Of a stretch of DNA of 35,101 nucleotides, positions 8,513 to 15,386 are shown piece after piece. The position numbers were made by a program, and so were the translations under genes. Within the stretch, counting starts at the first letter, position 1; each line of letters begins with the position of its first letter. This DNA is from Bryobacteraceae bacterium (GTDB taxonomy: Bacteria; Acidobacteriota; Terriglobia; Bryobacterales; Bryobacteraceae), in NCBI GenBank assembly GCA_014860455.1, contig JACZJQ010000124.1, positions 1 to 35,101 of the forward strand. Direction: 5' to 3'. The notes under the pieces were generated by a model that worked only from the letters and a program-made list of their open reading frames with translations, was not told where the DNA came from and made no database searches.

Positions 8513-9820
8513 TTAGAATGTCCTCAGGATCGTAGCGCGGAACGTCCGGTTCTCTGGCGCCGAAACGCTCGACGCCGTCACGTTGCAGAGCCGCACCACC
8601 ACCGCTCCGTTCGCCGTCGCATACATGGTTCCCGTCAGCCCGGCGGCCAGGTCCGGCGGCCAGCCCGCCGCGATTGCATCGCCCGATGTCGCCCCAGGCA
8701 GAGGGAAGTTCAACTCCGCGCAGGAGTGAGCCGCGATCACCCCTCCGCTCCATCCCGCCAATGTGGCCGAAGCCGTCATGGAACTGGGCACCGCCCCCGT
8801 ATCCACACTGATGGTGGTGCCGGACACTTCAATGCCCGCGCCAGCCGTCACCGTCAATCCACCGCTCACGCAATCGCCCCACTCCACGTCGGTCGATGTT
8901 CCGGTCACCTTCAGGCATTTGCCCGACTGTCCCGCATAGCCCGGCAGCAGGTTCGTCCTGGCCGTCGCGGCCGTCGACGCCCCCGTCCCGCCTTGACCCA
9001 CCCCGGCGATCCCCGATATCTGCGCGAAGCCGTAATCGCCCGTCTGCGCCGACACAGTCCCGGTCCTGCCAAATACGCTGGCCACCGATCCGGTCGCGCA
9101 GTTGGTCCCCGCGCTCTCCAGCCGCGTCCCGTCCGAGGAAACCTGGACACACCGGCCCGCCGTCCATGTCCCCTGATTCGTGCCGCCCTTCGACAGGCCC
9201 AGCGTTCCCGTGATCTGCGAGAAGCTGTAGTCGCCGGCCTGAGCCGTAACCGCCCCGGTTCTGCCGAAAACACTGGCCACCGCTCCGCCGCCGCCCGCTG
9301 CTCCGCTCGCCGTTCCGCTCACCACGCAGCGCCCCGTCTGCGGGACCGCAAAGGCGACGATCGCCGTATTCACGTTTGGAATCGTCACCCCGCCCGGCTC
9401 CACTTTCGCGTCAAGCTGATCGAAACACTCCACCAGCACATTCAGCGTGCCCAGGTTGTGCGTCAGTACGACGCTGGTCGACTCGCTGAACTGCTGTGAG
9501 TAGTTCTCGCGTCCACCGCATGGCTCGCCCGATGAAATCAGGTTGCCCGCGGCGTCGTATTGCGCACATTCCCCGCTTGCTGTCGCGCCCCCGCCAAAGG
9601 TCTGGAGAACTGTCGAGCTTCCGCTTTTCCCCGCGACCCCGTCGATCTGGCCGATCGCATGCGTGTGAACCTCGGCGGCTGCCCCCAGCTTCGTCCTTGC
9701 ACCCGCAGCCGAAGCCGCCCCAGTGCCCCCCTGTTCCACCTTCACCACCGTCTGCCCGATTAGCGGGATGAGGCCGATCCAGCACGCCAGCGCCCGGCCG
9801 GCCATCTTTCTGAGTGCCAT
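8513..9820 (-). CDS. secreted phage tail-fibre-like repeat protein
   Basis: This is the first gene of the secreted operon, 435 residues long. After a signal peptide-like N-terminus (AGRALACWIGLIPLIG) it holds motifs familiar from phage tail fibres: EQGGTGAASAAGARTKLG near the start and GQGGTGASTAATARTNLL later, an EVHTHAIGQIDG segment, and two copies of a SVFGRTG..(A/T)QxGDYxFxQI(T/S)G unit. Such repeats build trimeric fibrous shafts. The combination of a signal peptide with fibre repeats, and the lack of any capsid, terminase or lysis gene nearby, suggest a cell-surface fibre, not a prophage structural gene. The ATG at 9820 is used; a second ATG at 9805 is an alternative, and both have only weak ribosome-binding sites. 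A GC-poor stretch just upstream may hold the operon promoter. Confidence 0.82.
   Translation of the reverse strand: MALRKMAGRALACWIGLIPLIGQTVVKVEQGGTGAASAAGARTKLGAAAEVHTHAIGQIDGVAGKSGSSTVLQTFGGGATASGECAQYDAAGNLISSGEPCGGRENYSQQFSESTSVVLTHNLGTLNVLVECFDQLDAKVEPGGVTIPNVNTAIVAFAVPQTGRCVVSGTASGAAGGGGAVASVFGRTGAVTAQAGDYSFSQITGTLGLSKGGTNQGTWTAGRCVQVSSDGTRLESAGTNCATGSVASVFGRTGTVSAQTGDYGFAQISGIAGVGQGGTGASTAATARTNLLPGYAGQSGKCLKVTGTSTDVEWGDCVSGGLTVTAGAGIEVSGTTISVDTGAVPSSMTASATLAGWSGGVIAAHSCAELNFPLPGATSGDAIAAGWPPDLAAGLTGTMYATANGAVVVRLCNVTASSVSAPENRTFRATILRTF
9011..9280 (-). repeat. two imperfect direct repeats in the tail-fibre-like gene
   Basis: Two coding repeats of about 75 bases lie at 9208-9280 and 9011-9085 and are read on the minus strand. 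Both encode VASVFGRTG, then a short variable stretch, then GDY(S/G)F(S/A)QI(T/S)G. The DNA has diverged at many third positions while the protein unit is kept, which points to selection on the fibre repeat and not to a recent duplication. Confidence 0.8.
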
Positions 9821-10309
9821 CTCTTATTCGCTCCACTTCGATTTCCGGCTTCGTCCAGAGGACGCCGCTCGATTTAGAGTGGAGAGCCTACGCCAAGCCA
9901 GCCTTGGCTCGGCATGTCTTAACTAATTGAAAATAAAAGAGAAATTAAATTCTCTTGTCGTGTCACCGGCCGCTGCGCCACCTGCATCCGGCCATGGTTC
10001 ACCAACGCCGGGCAGAAATCGCCCTGTGACTGGACCCGGCTTTTGGGGTCACACCGTTCACCCGCCCCGGTCTCCTGTCCTGCCACACCATCGAGCGCTT
10101 CCGCCGGTGATCGCTCTCGCCTGGATCAACGAAATCGAGGTTGTCATCGCCAGGCGCGTTGGCAATGGGGTAGGGAATCAGGACGGCGTCCAGTTGCGCC
10201 GGGCAGGGGTCACAGGAAGGCTACCGCCTCCATCGGATGCATGAAAATGGTCATGCTGTGTGCCCGTGGGGCTCCTGGCGCGGTCACCAGCCCTCTGAAG
10301 GCACTCCGG
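9821..10309. other. 489-base region without a supported gene; AT-rich promoter-like stretch and weak gene remnant
   Basis: No convincing gene is present between the tail-fibre-like operon and carD. Its start (9919-9960) is strikingly AT-rich for this genome and probably holds the minus-strand operon promoter. A 7-bp stem with a 6-base loop lies at 9937-9956. On the minus strand from about 10213 down to 9999 an open frame without a start reads LDAVLIPYPIANAPGDDN and then LDFVDPG, which recalls the lamin-tail-type 'LINEV..N.PG.DN.EFVEL' pattern and might be a decayed remnant. An open plus-strand frame at 9927-10244 is probably its shadow. Confidence 0.4.
9919..9960 (-). promoter_or_regulatory. 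candidate promoter/operator region of the secreted-protein operon
   Basis: About 40 bases of AT-rich DNA sit roughly 100 bases before the first operon gene. They include a perfect inverted repeat, aagagaa/ttctctt, around a 6-base AT loop (9937-9956). No confident -35/-10 pair can be assigned by eye, so this is only a candidate regulatory site. Confidence 0.3.
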
Positions 10310-10819
10310 TTACAGCGGCTCTGGGAATTTCAGGCTCGTTTTGCGGAGCGCCTTATCCAGCATCTCAACGGCCAACGGTTCAGCCAGGCCGCGCGAGGTC
10401 GCCAGTTCGCTGAGAATCATGATGCGTGCCCGGTCCAGCATCTTCTTCTCCCTGAACGACAACGGCTTGTGCGACTGGATCTGCAACAAGCACTTCAGAA
10501 CCTCGGCCACTCCCTGCAGGCTGCCATTCTGCATCTTGACCGAATTCTCTTTGAACCGGTCTTTCCAGTCATGGCAACTCTTGCACTCGCCTTCGGATAG
10601 GAAGGAGAGCATCCTGGTGATCTCGCCGTTCCGGGTCACCTTCCGCAGACCAACCTGGTTGACGTGCGAGAACGGGACCATCACGGTGAGACAATTATAG
10701 GAGAGGCGGAGGAGGTAGAACTTTTCGGCCTGAGTGCCGAAAGAGCGGGAACTAATGTTCTCTATTGTGCCTACCCCATGGTTCGGGTAGACTACCTTTT
10801 CACCGACCTGAAAGGTCAT
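10310..10819 (-). CDS. CarD family transcriptional regulator
   Basis: This is a 169-residue CarD/CdnL-type protein. The N-terminal RNA-polymerase-interacting domain (about 1-70) begins MTFQVGEKVVYPNHGVGTIE, the diagnostic opening of the family, and continues with a Tudor-like strand set ending in MVPFSHVNQVGLR. The C-terminal about 95 residues are helical (LSFREKKMLDRARIMILSEL) and match the DNA-contacting domain that stabilises the promoter open complex. CarD proteins bind the polymerase beta subunit and tune rRNA and stress promoters. The length is normal. The start is supported by GAGGTCC a few bases upstream. The 5' region carries a compound inverted repeat that could be an operator or leader hairpin. 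Two internal cysteines (CKSC) are a minor peculiarity. Confidence 0.93.
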   Translation of the reverse strand: MTFQVGEKVVYPNHGVGTIENISSRSFGTQAEKFYLLRLSYNCLTVMVPFSHVNQVGLRKVTRNGEITRMLSFLSEGECKSCHDWKDRFKENSVKMQNGSLQGVAEVLKCLLQIQSHKPLSFREKKMLDRARIMILSELATSRGLAEPLAVEMLDKALRKTSLKFPEPL

Positions 10820-10854
10820 GCGCGGACCTCGCTGACACTCACAAGAAGTTGTAC

Positions 10855-10885
10855 ACAGTTCTACATCAGAGTAGAACCTAACTGT
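10855..10885. promoter_or_regulatory. compound inverted repeat upstream of carD
   Basis: A perfect 7-bp stem, gttctac/gtagaac, with a 6-base loop lies at 10858-10877. A second, outer pair, acagtt (10855-10860) and aactgt (10880-10885), overlaps it, so two alternative pairings exist. It is 36 bases before the carD start and could be an operator or a leader hairpin. The function is inferred from position only. Confidence 0.4.
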
Positions 10886-10906
10886 AAACCCAGGACTATA
10901 TACAAG

Positions 10907-11014
10907 TCAACGAAAAACCACAGAAACGGCCTGTTTGCGCGCATTTAGAAGCGTTAACATTCCAGCCCCCACGGCTCCTAAACCCATCAAAAGAGATAAG
11001 GTTGTCTTCTTCAT
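10907..11014 (-). CDS. possible small membrane peptide (35 residues)
   Basis: This short open frame starts with ATG at 11014 and ends with TGA at 10907. It encodes a positively charged start (MKKTTLSLL), one hydrophobic segment of about 20 residues rich in Gly, Ala and Leu, and a basic tail (NARKQAVSVVFR). That layout fits a single-pass small membrane protein. It is read in the same direction as carD, 87 bases upstream of it. No Shine-Dalgarno site is visible and the region is short, so the frame may be accidental. The call rests on composition and position alone. Confidence 0.3.
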   Translation of the reverse strand: MKKTTLSLLMGLGAVGAGMLTLLNARKQAVSVVFR

Positions 11015-11031
11015 GTAAACTATACACCTGA

Positions 11032-11072
11032 CGCCAGTGGCATCTGTGGAAACCAGCGGTCATCCACTGGCG
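11032..11072 (-). terminator. 9-bp inverted repeat after the sugar isomerase gene
   Basis: The arms cgccagtgg (11032-11040) and ccactggcg (11064-11072) are perfect complements around a 23-base loop, beginning one base after the stop of the isomerase gene. There is no T-run, so this may be a processing or Rho-associated hairpin instead of a classical terminator. Confidence 0.4.
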
Positions 11073-11073
11073 C

Positions 11074-11925
11074 TTAGACCGGCGCAGCCATCAGGCGGCG
11101 CACATACGCCAGGTTTCGGCGCATGTCGGCGCCGATATCCTTCGATGGCGAAACGGTCTCCAGGTTCGCCCATCCCGTGAAGCCGAGCTCCATGATGACC
11201 TTCATAAGCCGCTCCCACTGGACCGGTCCCTCGCCCAGATAGCCGGCGTTTTCCTTGATGTGGAACTGGCAGATCCGTGATTCGCCGAGAGTAGGTATCT
11301 CTTCGAAAGGATCGTGCCCCCAGCGGATTGCATTCTGCGGGTCATAGTAGACCTTCAGGTTCGGGCTGGAGACCCCATCCATGATGCGCAGCGAATCCGC
11401 CGCTGACAGCGAATTCTCAAGTCCCAGAGTCACGCCCATCCGCTCTGCGATCGGCGCCACCTCGCGCAGCGCCGCGACGCTGGATTCGATCTGCCCCCGC
11501 GCCACGATCTCGCACTCCCCGAAAAACGGCAGCAACAGCACCTTGCCGCCCAGGTCCCGGGTCAGGCGGATCGCATCGGAGACCCATTCCACGGCCCTGC
11601 CCGCGTTCATCATACAGTCGGCGTGGAGAGCATCGACGCAGGTTCCGGCAATGGCTATCCCGTGACGCGCCAGCGCGCCGCGGTATGCCGCGATCGCTTC
11701 CGGCCTATCCAACGGGAGCCTTGTATCGCCAGGCTTGGGTCGCCCGAAGCTGACCTCTATCCCATCGAATCCGATCGATGCCGCCAGAGCGGCGGCCTCA
11801 GGGTTGGCCCCCATCCGCAAATTCCAGTCCGTCACCCCAATGCGCAATCTGCTTCTGGCGCCCTCCACCGGCAAACCCGAAACTGCCGCGGCCAACAGTG
11901 TCCTGCGAGAAATGGCGTAGCTCAT
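11074..11925 (-). CDS. Tat-exported sugar phosphate isomerase/epimerase-like TIM barrel protein
   Basis: This 283-residue protein belongs to the xylose isomerase-like TIM barrel group (AP endonuclease 2 / sugar phosphate isomerase-epimerase). Barrel strands and metal-site elements are visible: LRIGVTDWNLR at the first strand, GFDGIEVSFG, LLLPFFGE, LGLENS (the metal-binding Glu), VYYDPQNA, CQFHIKEN (Asp/His/Lys region) and WANLET near the end. The N-terminus MSYAISRRTLLAAAVSGLP is a Tat-like signal, so it is probably exported folded with its metal. It starts 27 bases after the alpha/alpha-toroid gene on the same strand, so the two probably act on the same carbohydrate: the toroid enzyme cleaves or binds it and this protein isomerises a product. 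The exact substrate is unknown. Confidence 0.88.
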   Translation of the reverse strand: MSYAISRRTLLAAAVSGLPVEGARSRLRIGVTDWNLRMGANPEAAALAASIGFDGIEVSFGRPKPGDTRLPLDRPEAIAAYRGALARHGIAIAGTCVDALHADCMMNAGRAVEWVSDAIRLTRDLGGKVLLLPFFGECEIVARGQIESSVAALREVAPIAERMGVTLGLENSLSAADSLRIMDGVSSPNLKVYYDPQNAIRWGHDPFEEIPTLGESRICQFHIKENAGYLGEGPVQWERLMKVIMELGFTGWANLETVSPSKDIGADMRRNLAYVRRLMAAPV

Positions 11926-11952
11926 ATGCGCTGCCTCGGCAACTGCTCCATT

Positions 11953-13833
11953 CTAAGCGAGTTTCTCCTCGCTCAGGCGGGGAGACGGAATCGGCTTGCC
12001 GTCGATCGCCGCGGCGTATGCCGCCACTTGTGCCGCTACCGCCGCCGGACCTGTGGCTGCGCTGAGGCTCAACGCGCCCGCCGGCGTACGCCAGTCAAGA
12101 TGGACCCGGCCAGCGGCGGTCCGCATCTCGAATGGAGTTCGATTGGCAGATTCACCAAAACCGACTTCGCCGGGCCCGCCGAGGGCCAGTGTGAACGCCG
12201 CCCATGCCTCCGCCGTGTTCTTCCACACAACGCGCTTCGGCCCCTCCGGTGAGACAAGGTCCACCGTCACCACCAGACTCTGCTTGCCCGGGGTCACCTT
12301 CGCCGACGGCTTGTACCGCCCAAACCGCCCGCCCCGCAAGGTAAGCTGCGCATGAATGATCGTCGACTCAAGCCGGATCGCGCCATCCTCCTCTTCAAAC
12401 GTGAACCCGTCAGGCAACGACTCAAAATCGAACTCCAGGAACAGCCGGCCGCAATCGAAGGCGCCGTTCTTCACCAAGTCCAGCGAGATGTGCCGGTCCC
12501 CGCCCGGATCCCGGAAATTGACCACCCCTGCCAGATAGCCCCGCTCCTGAACCGAAAACAGCAGCGGGGACGAGAAGTCATAGCCGTCTTTGATCACCCG
12601 CACCGTCAACGACGCCGCCGGACGCGACCGTCCACCGAAGAACGCCAGCACCGGCCGTCGCTGATTCCAGAAATCGCCGCGGTTGACCGATCCCAGCGAA
12701 AACGCATCATTGATATGACAGGTTCCAACCACCGGAGCGACACCCTCTCCGGCAGCCTGATACATCTCCCGGTGCTGATGGGAGTCCTGCGGCTCCAGAA
12801 ACCTCGCCGCCAGTTCCTCCGGACAGCGGAAATCGTGGATTGCGGTCTCCGCGTCGCCGCCCTGTTTCACATCACCGGGCCGGGCCAACCGCAGCCGTCC
12901 GCCCAAAGACTTCTCCAGCCACAGCGGGTATCCGATATCGGTGGAGTAACAACGCGACATCGGACCGGCAAATTGCGCCCGCCGGCCATCCCAATGCGAA
13001 ACCAGATGGAGCCAGCACCGCCGCTCGATCGCCGCAGCCCGGCGCCGCGCTTCTGCGTCTTTCACATACATCCGGATCCGCGTCAGATTGGCCAATGTCA
13101 CCCTGGCATAGGTCGGGCTGTTGTACTCGTCAAAACTCCCCGACTCGTCAATCGCCTCGCACAGCCTGACCACCCTCTGCCTGGCATACTCCATGATCCC
13201 CGCATCGCCCAACAGTTCCCCCGCCGCAAGCGTCACAAACGTCCCCTTGACGGCGATATTGGTGTATCGCATCGAGACGTTACGCCTGATGATCGACCTC
13301 GCACAATGCAGGATCGCTTCCCTCACCCGGGTTCTCAGACCAGCCGGCAACCTGTCCCCGTGCCTGAGTTCGATCAACAGCAGTGTGGCGCCGTTGAAAT
13401 CCGCCCAGTTCCAGTCCGCCGGCGCCATCTTCTCCGGCGGTTCCTCAAGATACCAGCCCCAAATGCCATACCACTTGCTCGCTTCGTCGCGGTCCTGAAG
13501 CCCCAGCACTCGGTCAAGGGTCGCCAGCGCCCTGTCGCTCTGCTGCTTGCCTCCCACCTCTAAAAGATAAAGCGCATATTCCAGCGACTCCCGCGTCGGG
13601 TGGACCCGCGAATTGTGCAGCTTCGTATGGTAGCGGTATCCCGGTCCCAGCACCCGCGTCAGCATCCGTTCCGCCTTGTCGTAACGCGGGCCCTCCAGCG
13701 CAAGCGCGCTCTCCAACAACCGCCGGTTCCAGGCTTCAGGCCAGCCCGTTTCCGTCTCCTTCGAACTCGGCGAGCAGCCGCCGGCGCCGGCCAACGCCGG
13801 AAGTGCAGCAAGCTGTCGGCGAGTGAATTCCAT
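11953..13833 (-). CDS. lipoprotein with alpha/alpha-toroid fold, polysaccharide lyase-like (heparinase II/III style)
   Basis: This 626-residue exported protein starts at the ATG at 13833, which follows GAGGAG at good spacing. The first 20 residues combine a twin-arginine-like FTRRQLAALP with a lipobox ending AGAGGC (Cys20), suggesting Tat export and lipid anchoring. Residues about 30-330 are helical repeats rich in Trp, Tyr and Arg (WGWYLEEPPEKMAPADWNW, SFDEYNSPTYARVTL), consistent with an (alpha/alpha) toroid. Residues about 350-620 are strand-rich, as in the beta-sandwich of heparinase II/III or alginate lyase-like enzymes. The NSPTY phrase and nearby His residues could form an active site, but I cannot assign catalysis. 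A hydrolase or a binding protein remains possible. It is divergent from the respiratory operon and upstream of the sugar isomerase-like gene. Confidence 0.8.
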   Translation of the reverse strand: MEFTRRQLAALPALAGAGGCSPSSKETETGWPEAWNRRLLESALALEGPRYDKAERMLTRVLGPGYRYHTKLHNSRVHPTRESLEYALYLLEVGGKQQSDRALATLDRVLGLQDRDEASKWYGIWGWYLEEPPEKMAPADWNWADFNGATLLLIELRHGDRLPAGLRTRVREAILHCARSIIRRNVSMRYTNIAVKGTFVTLAAGELLGDAGIMEYARQRVVRLCEAIDESGSFDEYNSPTYARVTLANLTRIRMYVKDAEARRRAAAIERRCWLHLVSHWDGRRAQFAGPMSRCYSTDIGYPLWLEKSLGGRLRLARPGDVKQGGDAETAIHDFRCPEELAARFLEPQDSHQHREMYQAAGEGVAPVVGTCHINDAFSLGSVNRGDFWNQRRPVLAFFGGRSRPAASLTVRVIKDGYDFSSPLLFSVQERGYLAGVVNFRDPGGDRHISLDLVKNGAFDCGRLFLEFDFESLPDGFTFEEEDGAIRLESTIIHAQLTLRGGRFGRYKPSAKVTPGKQSLVVTVDLVSPEGPKRVVWKNTAEAWAAFTLALGGPGEVGFGESANRTPFEMRTAAGRVHLDWRTPAGALSLSAATGPAAVAAQVAAYAAAIDGKPIPSPRLSEEKLA

Positions 13834-14164
13834 GAGACGGCTCCTCGTGCCGGCTTCAGACCGGATATCCATATCTTATGCAACTGCCGTCGCCGGTACG
13901 CGGCAATCCACTCCTAGGATGCATCCCGATCCAGCCCCACGGCCCCCCTCAACCGTGCCGGATTTCCAGACTGTCGGCGTCGGCGATTCCTACACGACAA
14001 CAAACCGGCCCCGGCATATTCAGACGTAACACTCTGATTTTATGACGTTGCCGCCGGACATCTGGAAATGGCCCACGAATTGCTTTATCCAGGCTGGCGA
14101 GTAGTCCGCTAAGCAAAATCCAAGAAGGAAACGGGCGGCTCGTAAGACCAAGGAGGTTACTAAG
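13834..14164. other. divergent intergenic region (331 bases)
   Basis: This region separates the minus-strand toroid lipoprotein from the plus-strand respiratory operon and must contain promoters for both. The right part is less GC-rich (around 14030-14130) and ends with a strong AAGGAGG site eight bases before the first operon gene. I see no clear sigma-70 hexamer pair, riboswitch or RNA gene. A 20-codon frame at 14042-14104 has no ribosome-binding site and is not called. Confidence 0.5.
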
Positions 14165-14413
14165 ATGTTTGGACTTGACTGGAGCGATCCTCAAACCCTT
14201 TGGCTGAACCTGACCAACGTCGGTTTGGGCATCGTGACGCTGGTTTGCGTGGGGGCGGTGGCCTATAACGTGGCGAGCGAGCTTTGGATCCGCAAGCATG
14301 CGACCGAGACCAACGATGCCCATGCCATGCATGTGCCTGAGTTGGGTTGGACCATGGCCGACGGCGGCGAGCCGGTGGACGCAAAGAACCCTGAGCAGAA
14401 GAAGTCCCGGTAA
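14165..14413 (+). CDS. small single-pass membrane protein of the Qrc-like operon
   Basis: This 82-residue protein has a short N-terminal amphipathic stretch (MFGLDWSDPQTLWLNL), one membrane helix at about 17-38 (VGLGIVTLVCVGAVAYNVA), and a polar tail of about 40 residues ending in KSR. It has no cofactor motif. It starts with ATG after AAGGAGG, the best ribosome-binding site in the operon, and lies 29 bases before the H-protein-like gene. Its position as first gene suggests a small accessory subunit or assembly factor of the membrane complex. I do not recognise a named family. The reading frame is well supported; the role is inferred from context. Confidence 0.8.
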   Translation: MFGLDWSDPQTLWLNLTNVGLGIVTLVCVGAVAYNVASELWIRKHATETNDAHAMHVPELGWTMADGGEPVDAKNPEQKKSR

Positions 14414-14442
14414 GCGGAGCGGAGCAAGACAGGGAGCATGTC

Positions 14443-15366
14443 ATGAATTGCCCGTTCCTGAAGGAGGCTCACGTTCGCGGATGCACGGCGGCGCCCGTGC
14501 GGAAGCTGATCGTTGAAGGCCAGGATCCGGGTGCGGCGGAGCTGTGCAGCTCGCCCGCTCATGCGGAGTGCAGGGTGTTCCGGGAGCGCGCCGAGGCCAA
14601 CGGAGGAGCTCGATGCCAGTTCCTGGACGAACAACTGGTGCAGTATTGCTCGGTTGCGCCGGTGAAGAAGTACATCCCTTACAGCGAGTCGATTATCAGC
14701 CGCTGTGGGGGCAACAACTACCAGTACTGCAGCCTTTACCTGGCGCTGGCGCAACCCGGCTACACCCACCGGGCGGCCGGTGACGACCGTGATCCGGTGG
14801 TGGAAGGCGTAAGGGTTCCGCAGCGGCTCTACTACGCGCCCAACCACATGTGGCTGAACGTAGGCGAAAACGGCAGCTGCCACATCGGCGTGGACGGGTT
14901 CCTGGCCCGGCTGATGGGCGGCCTCGAACACATCAGCTACGTGGCCATGAAAGGCGTGAAACGGCCGGCCGTGACGCTGACCGTCGAAGGCATGATGTGG
15001 CCGCTGATGTTCCCCAACGAGATCATGATCAGCGGCGTGAACCAGTATCTGCGCAGTAACCCTGAGAGGCTTGCAGCGGATCCCTACGGCTCAGGCTGGC
15101 TGTTTGAAGGTTGGGAATCGCCGGGCAGGCAGGCGGCTCATGGCCTGTTGACGGGCGGGCAGGCCGTCGACTGGATGACGCAGGAAATGGAGCGGCTCAC
15201 AGAATTCGCCCACGGCTGCGCGGCCGGCAACGCTGGCGAGTTGGGTCTGGTGCTGAACGACGGCGGCGCACCCGACGCGGGGATGTTGAATCAGATGGGC
15301 TCCGACGACGTGGCGAGGCTGTTTAACGACTTCTTCTGCCCGCAGGCGTCGTGGAGCCGGCCCTAA
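14443..15366 (+). CDS. glycine cleavage H-like protein with duplicated four-cysteine modules, no lipoyl lysine
   Basis: This 307-residue soluble protein has three parts. Residues 1-100 contain two copies of a Cys4 module: C3-x10-C14-x20-C35-x7-C43 and C58-x10-C69-x18-C88-x7-C96, each opening CxFL and with (A)APV(R/K)K after the second Cys. These could bind metal or Fe-S clusters. Residues about 128-223 resemble glycine cleavage H-protein, from YYAPNHMWLNVGENG to GVNQYLRSNPERL and DPYGSGWLFEGW. The lysine that carries lipoate in true H-proteins is not found: the equivalent spot, near V181, is TVEGMMW. Residues 230-307 are helical. It therefore cannot work as a lipoyl carrier and is more likely a structural or electron-transfer subunit. 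The start follows AGGGAG. It is the second gene of the Qrc-like operon. Confidence 0.82.
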   Translation: MNCPFLKEAHVRGCTAAPVRKLIVEGQDPGAAELCSSPAHAECRVFRERAEANGGARCQFLDEQLVQYCSVAPVKKYIPYSESIISRCGGNNYQYCSLYLALAQPGYTHRAAGDDRDPVVEGVRVPQRLYYAPNHMWLNVGENGSCHIGVDGFLARLMGGLEHISYVAMKGVKRPAVTLTVEGMMWPLMFPNEIMISGVNQYLRSNPERLAADPYGSGWLFEGWESPGRQAAHGLLTGGQAVDWMTQEMERLTEFAHGCAAGNAGELGLVLNDGGAPDAGMLNQMGSDDVARLFNDFFCPQASWSRP

Positions 15367-15386
15367 GTAAATGGAGAACGTGGCAG

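Noticed and set aside
3367-9820. Prophage
   Set aside because: Tail-fibre-like motifs are present, but four of five products have signal peptides and no integrase, terminase, capsid, portal or lysis gene was found.
9927-10244. 105-residue open frame on the plus strand
   Set aside because: Composition is Pro/Arg-rich, no ribosome-binding site, and the opposite strand carries a better, though broken, protein-like frame.
12352-13563. 403-residue open frame on the plus strand
   Set aside because: It is antisense to the toroid lipoprotein gene, has an Arg/Pro/His-rich composition, and no start signal; it is a GC-rich shadow frame.
14042-14104. 20-codon open frame before the respiratory operon
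   Set aside because: No ribosome-binding site and no hydrophobic or conserved-looking pattern.
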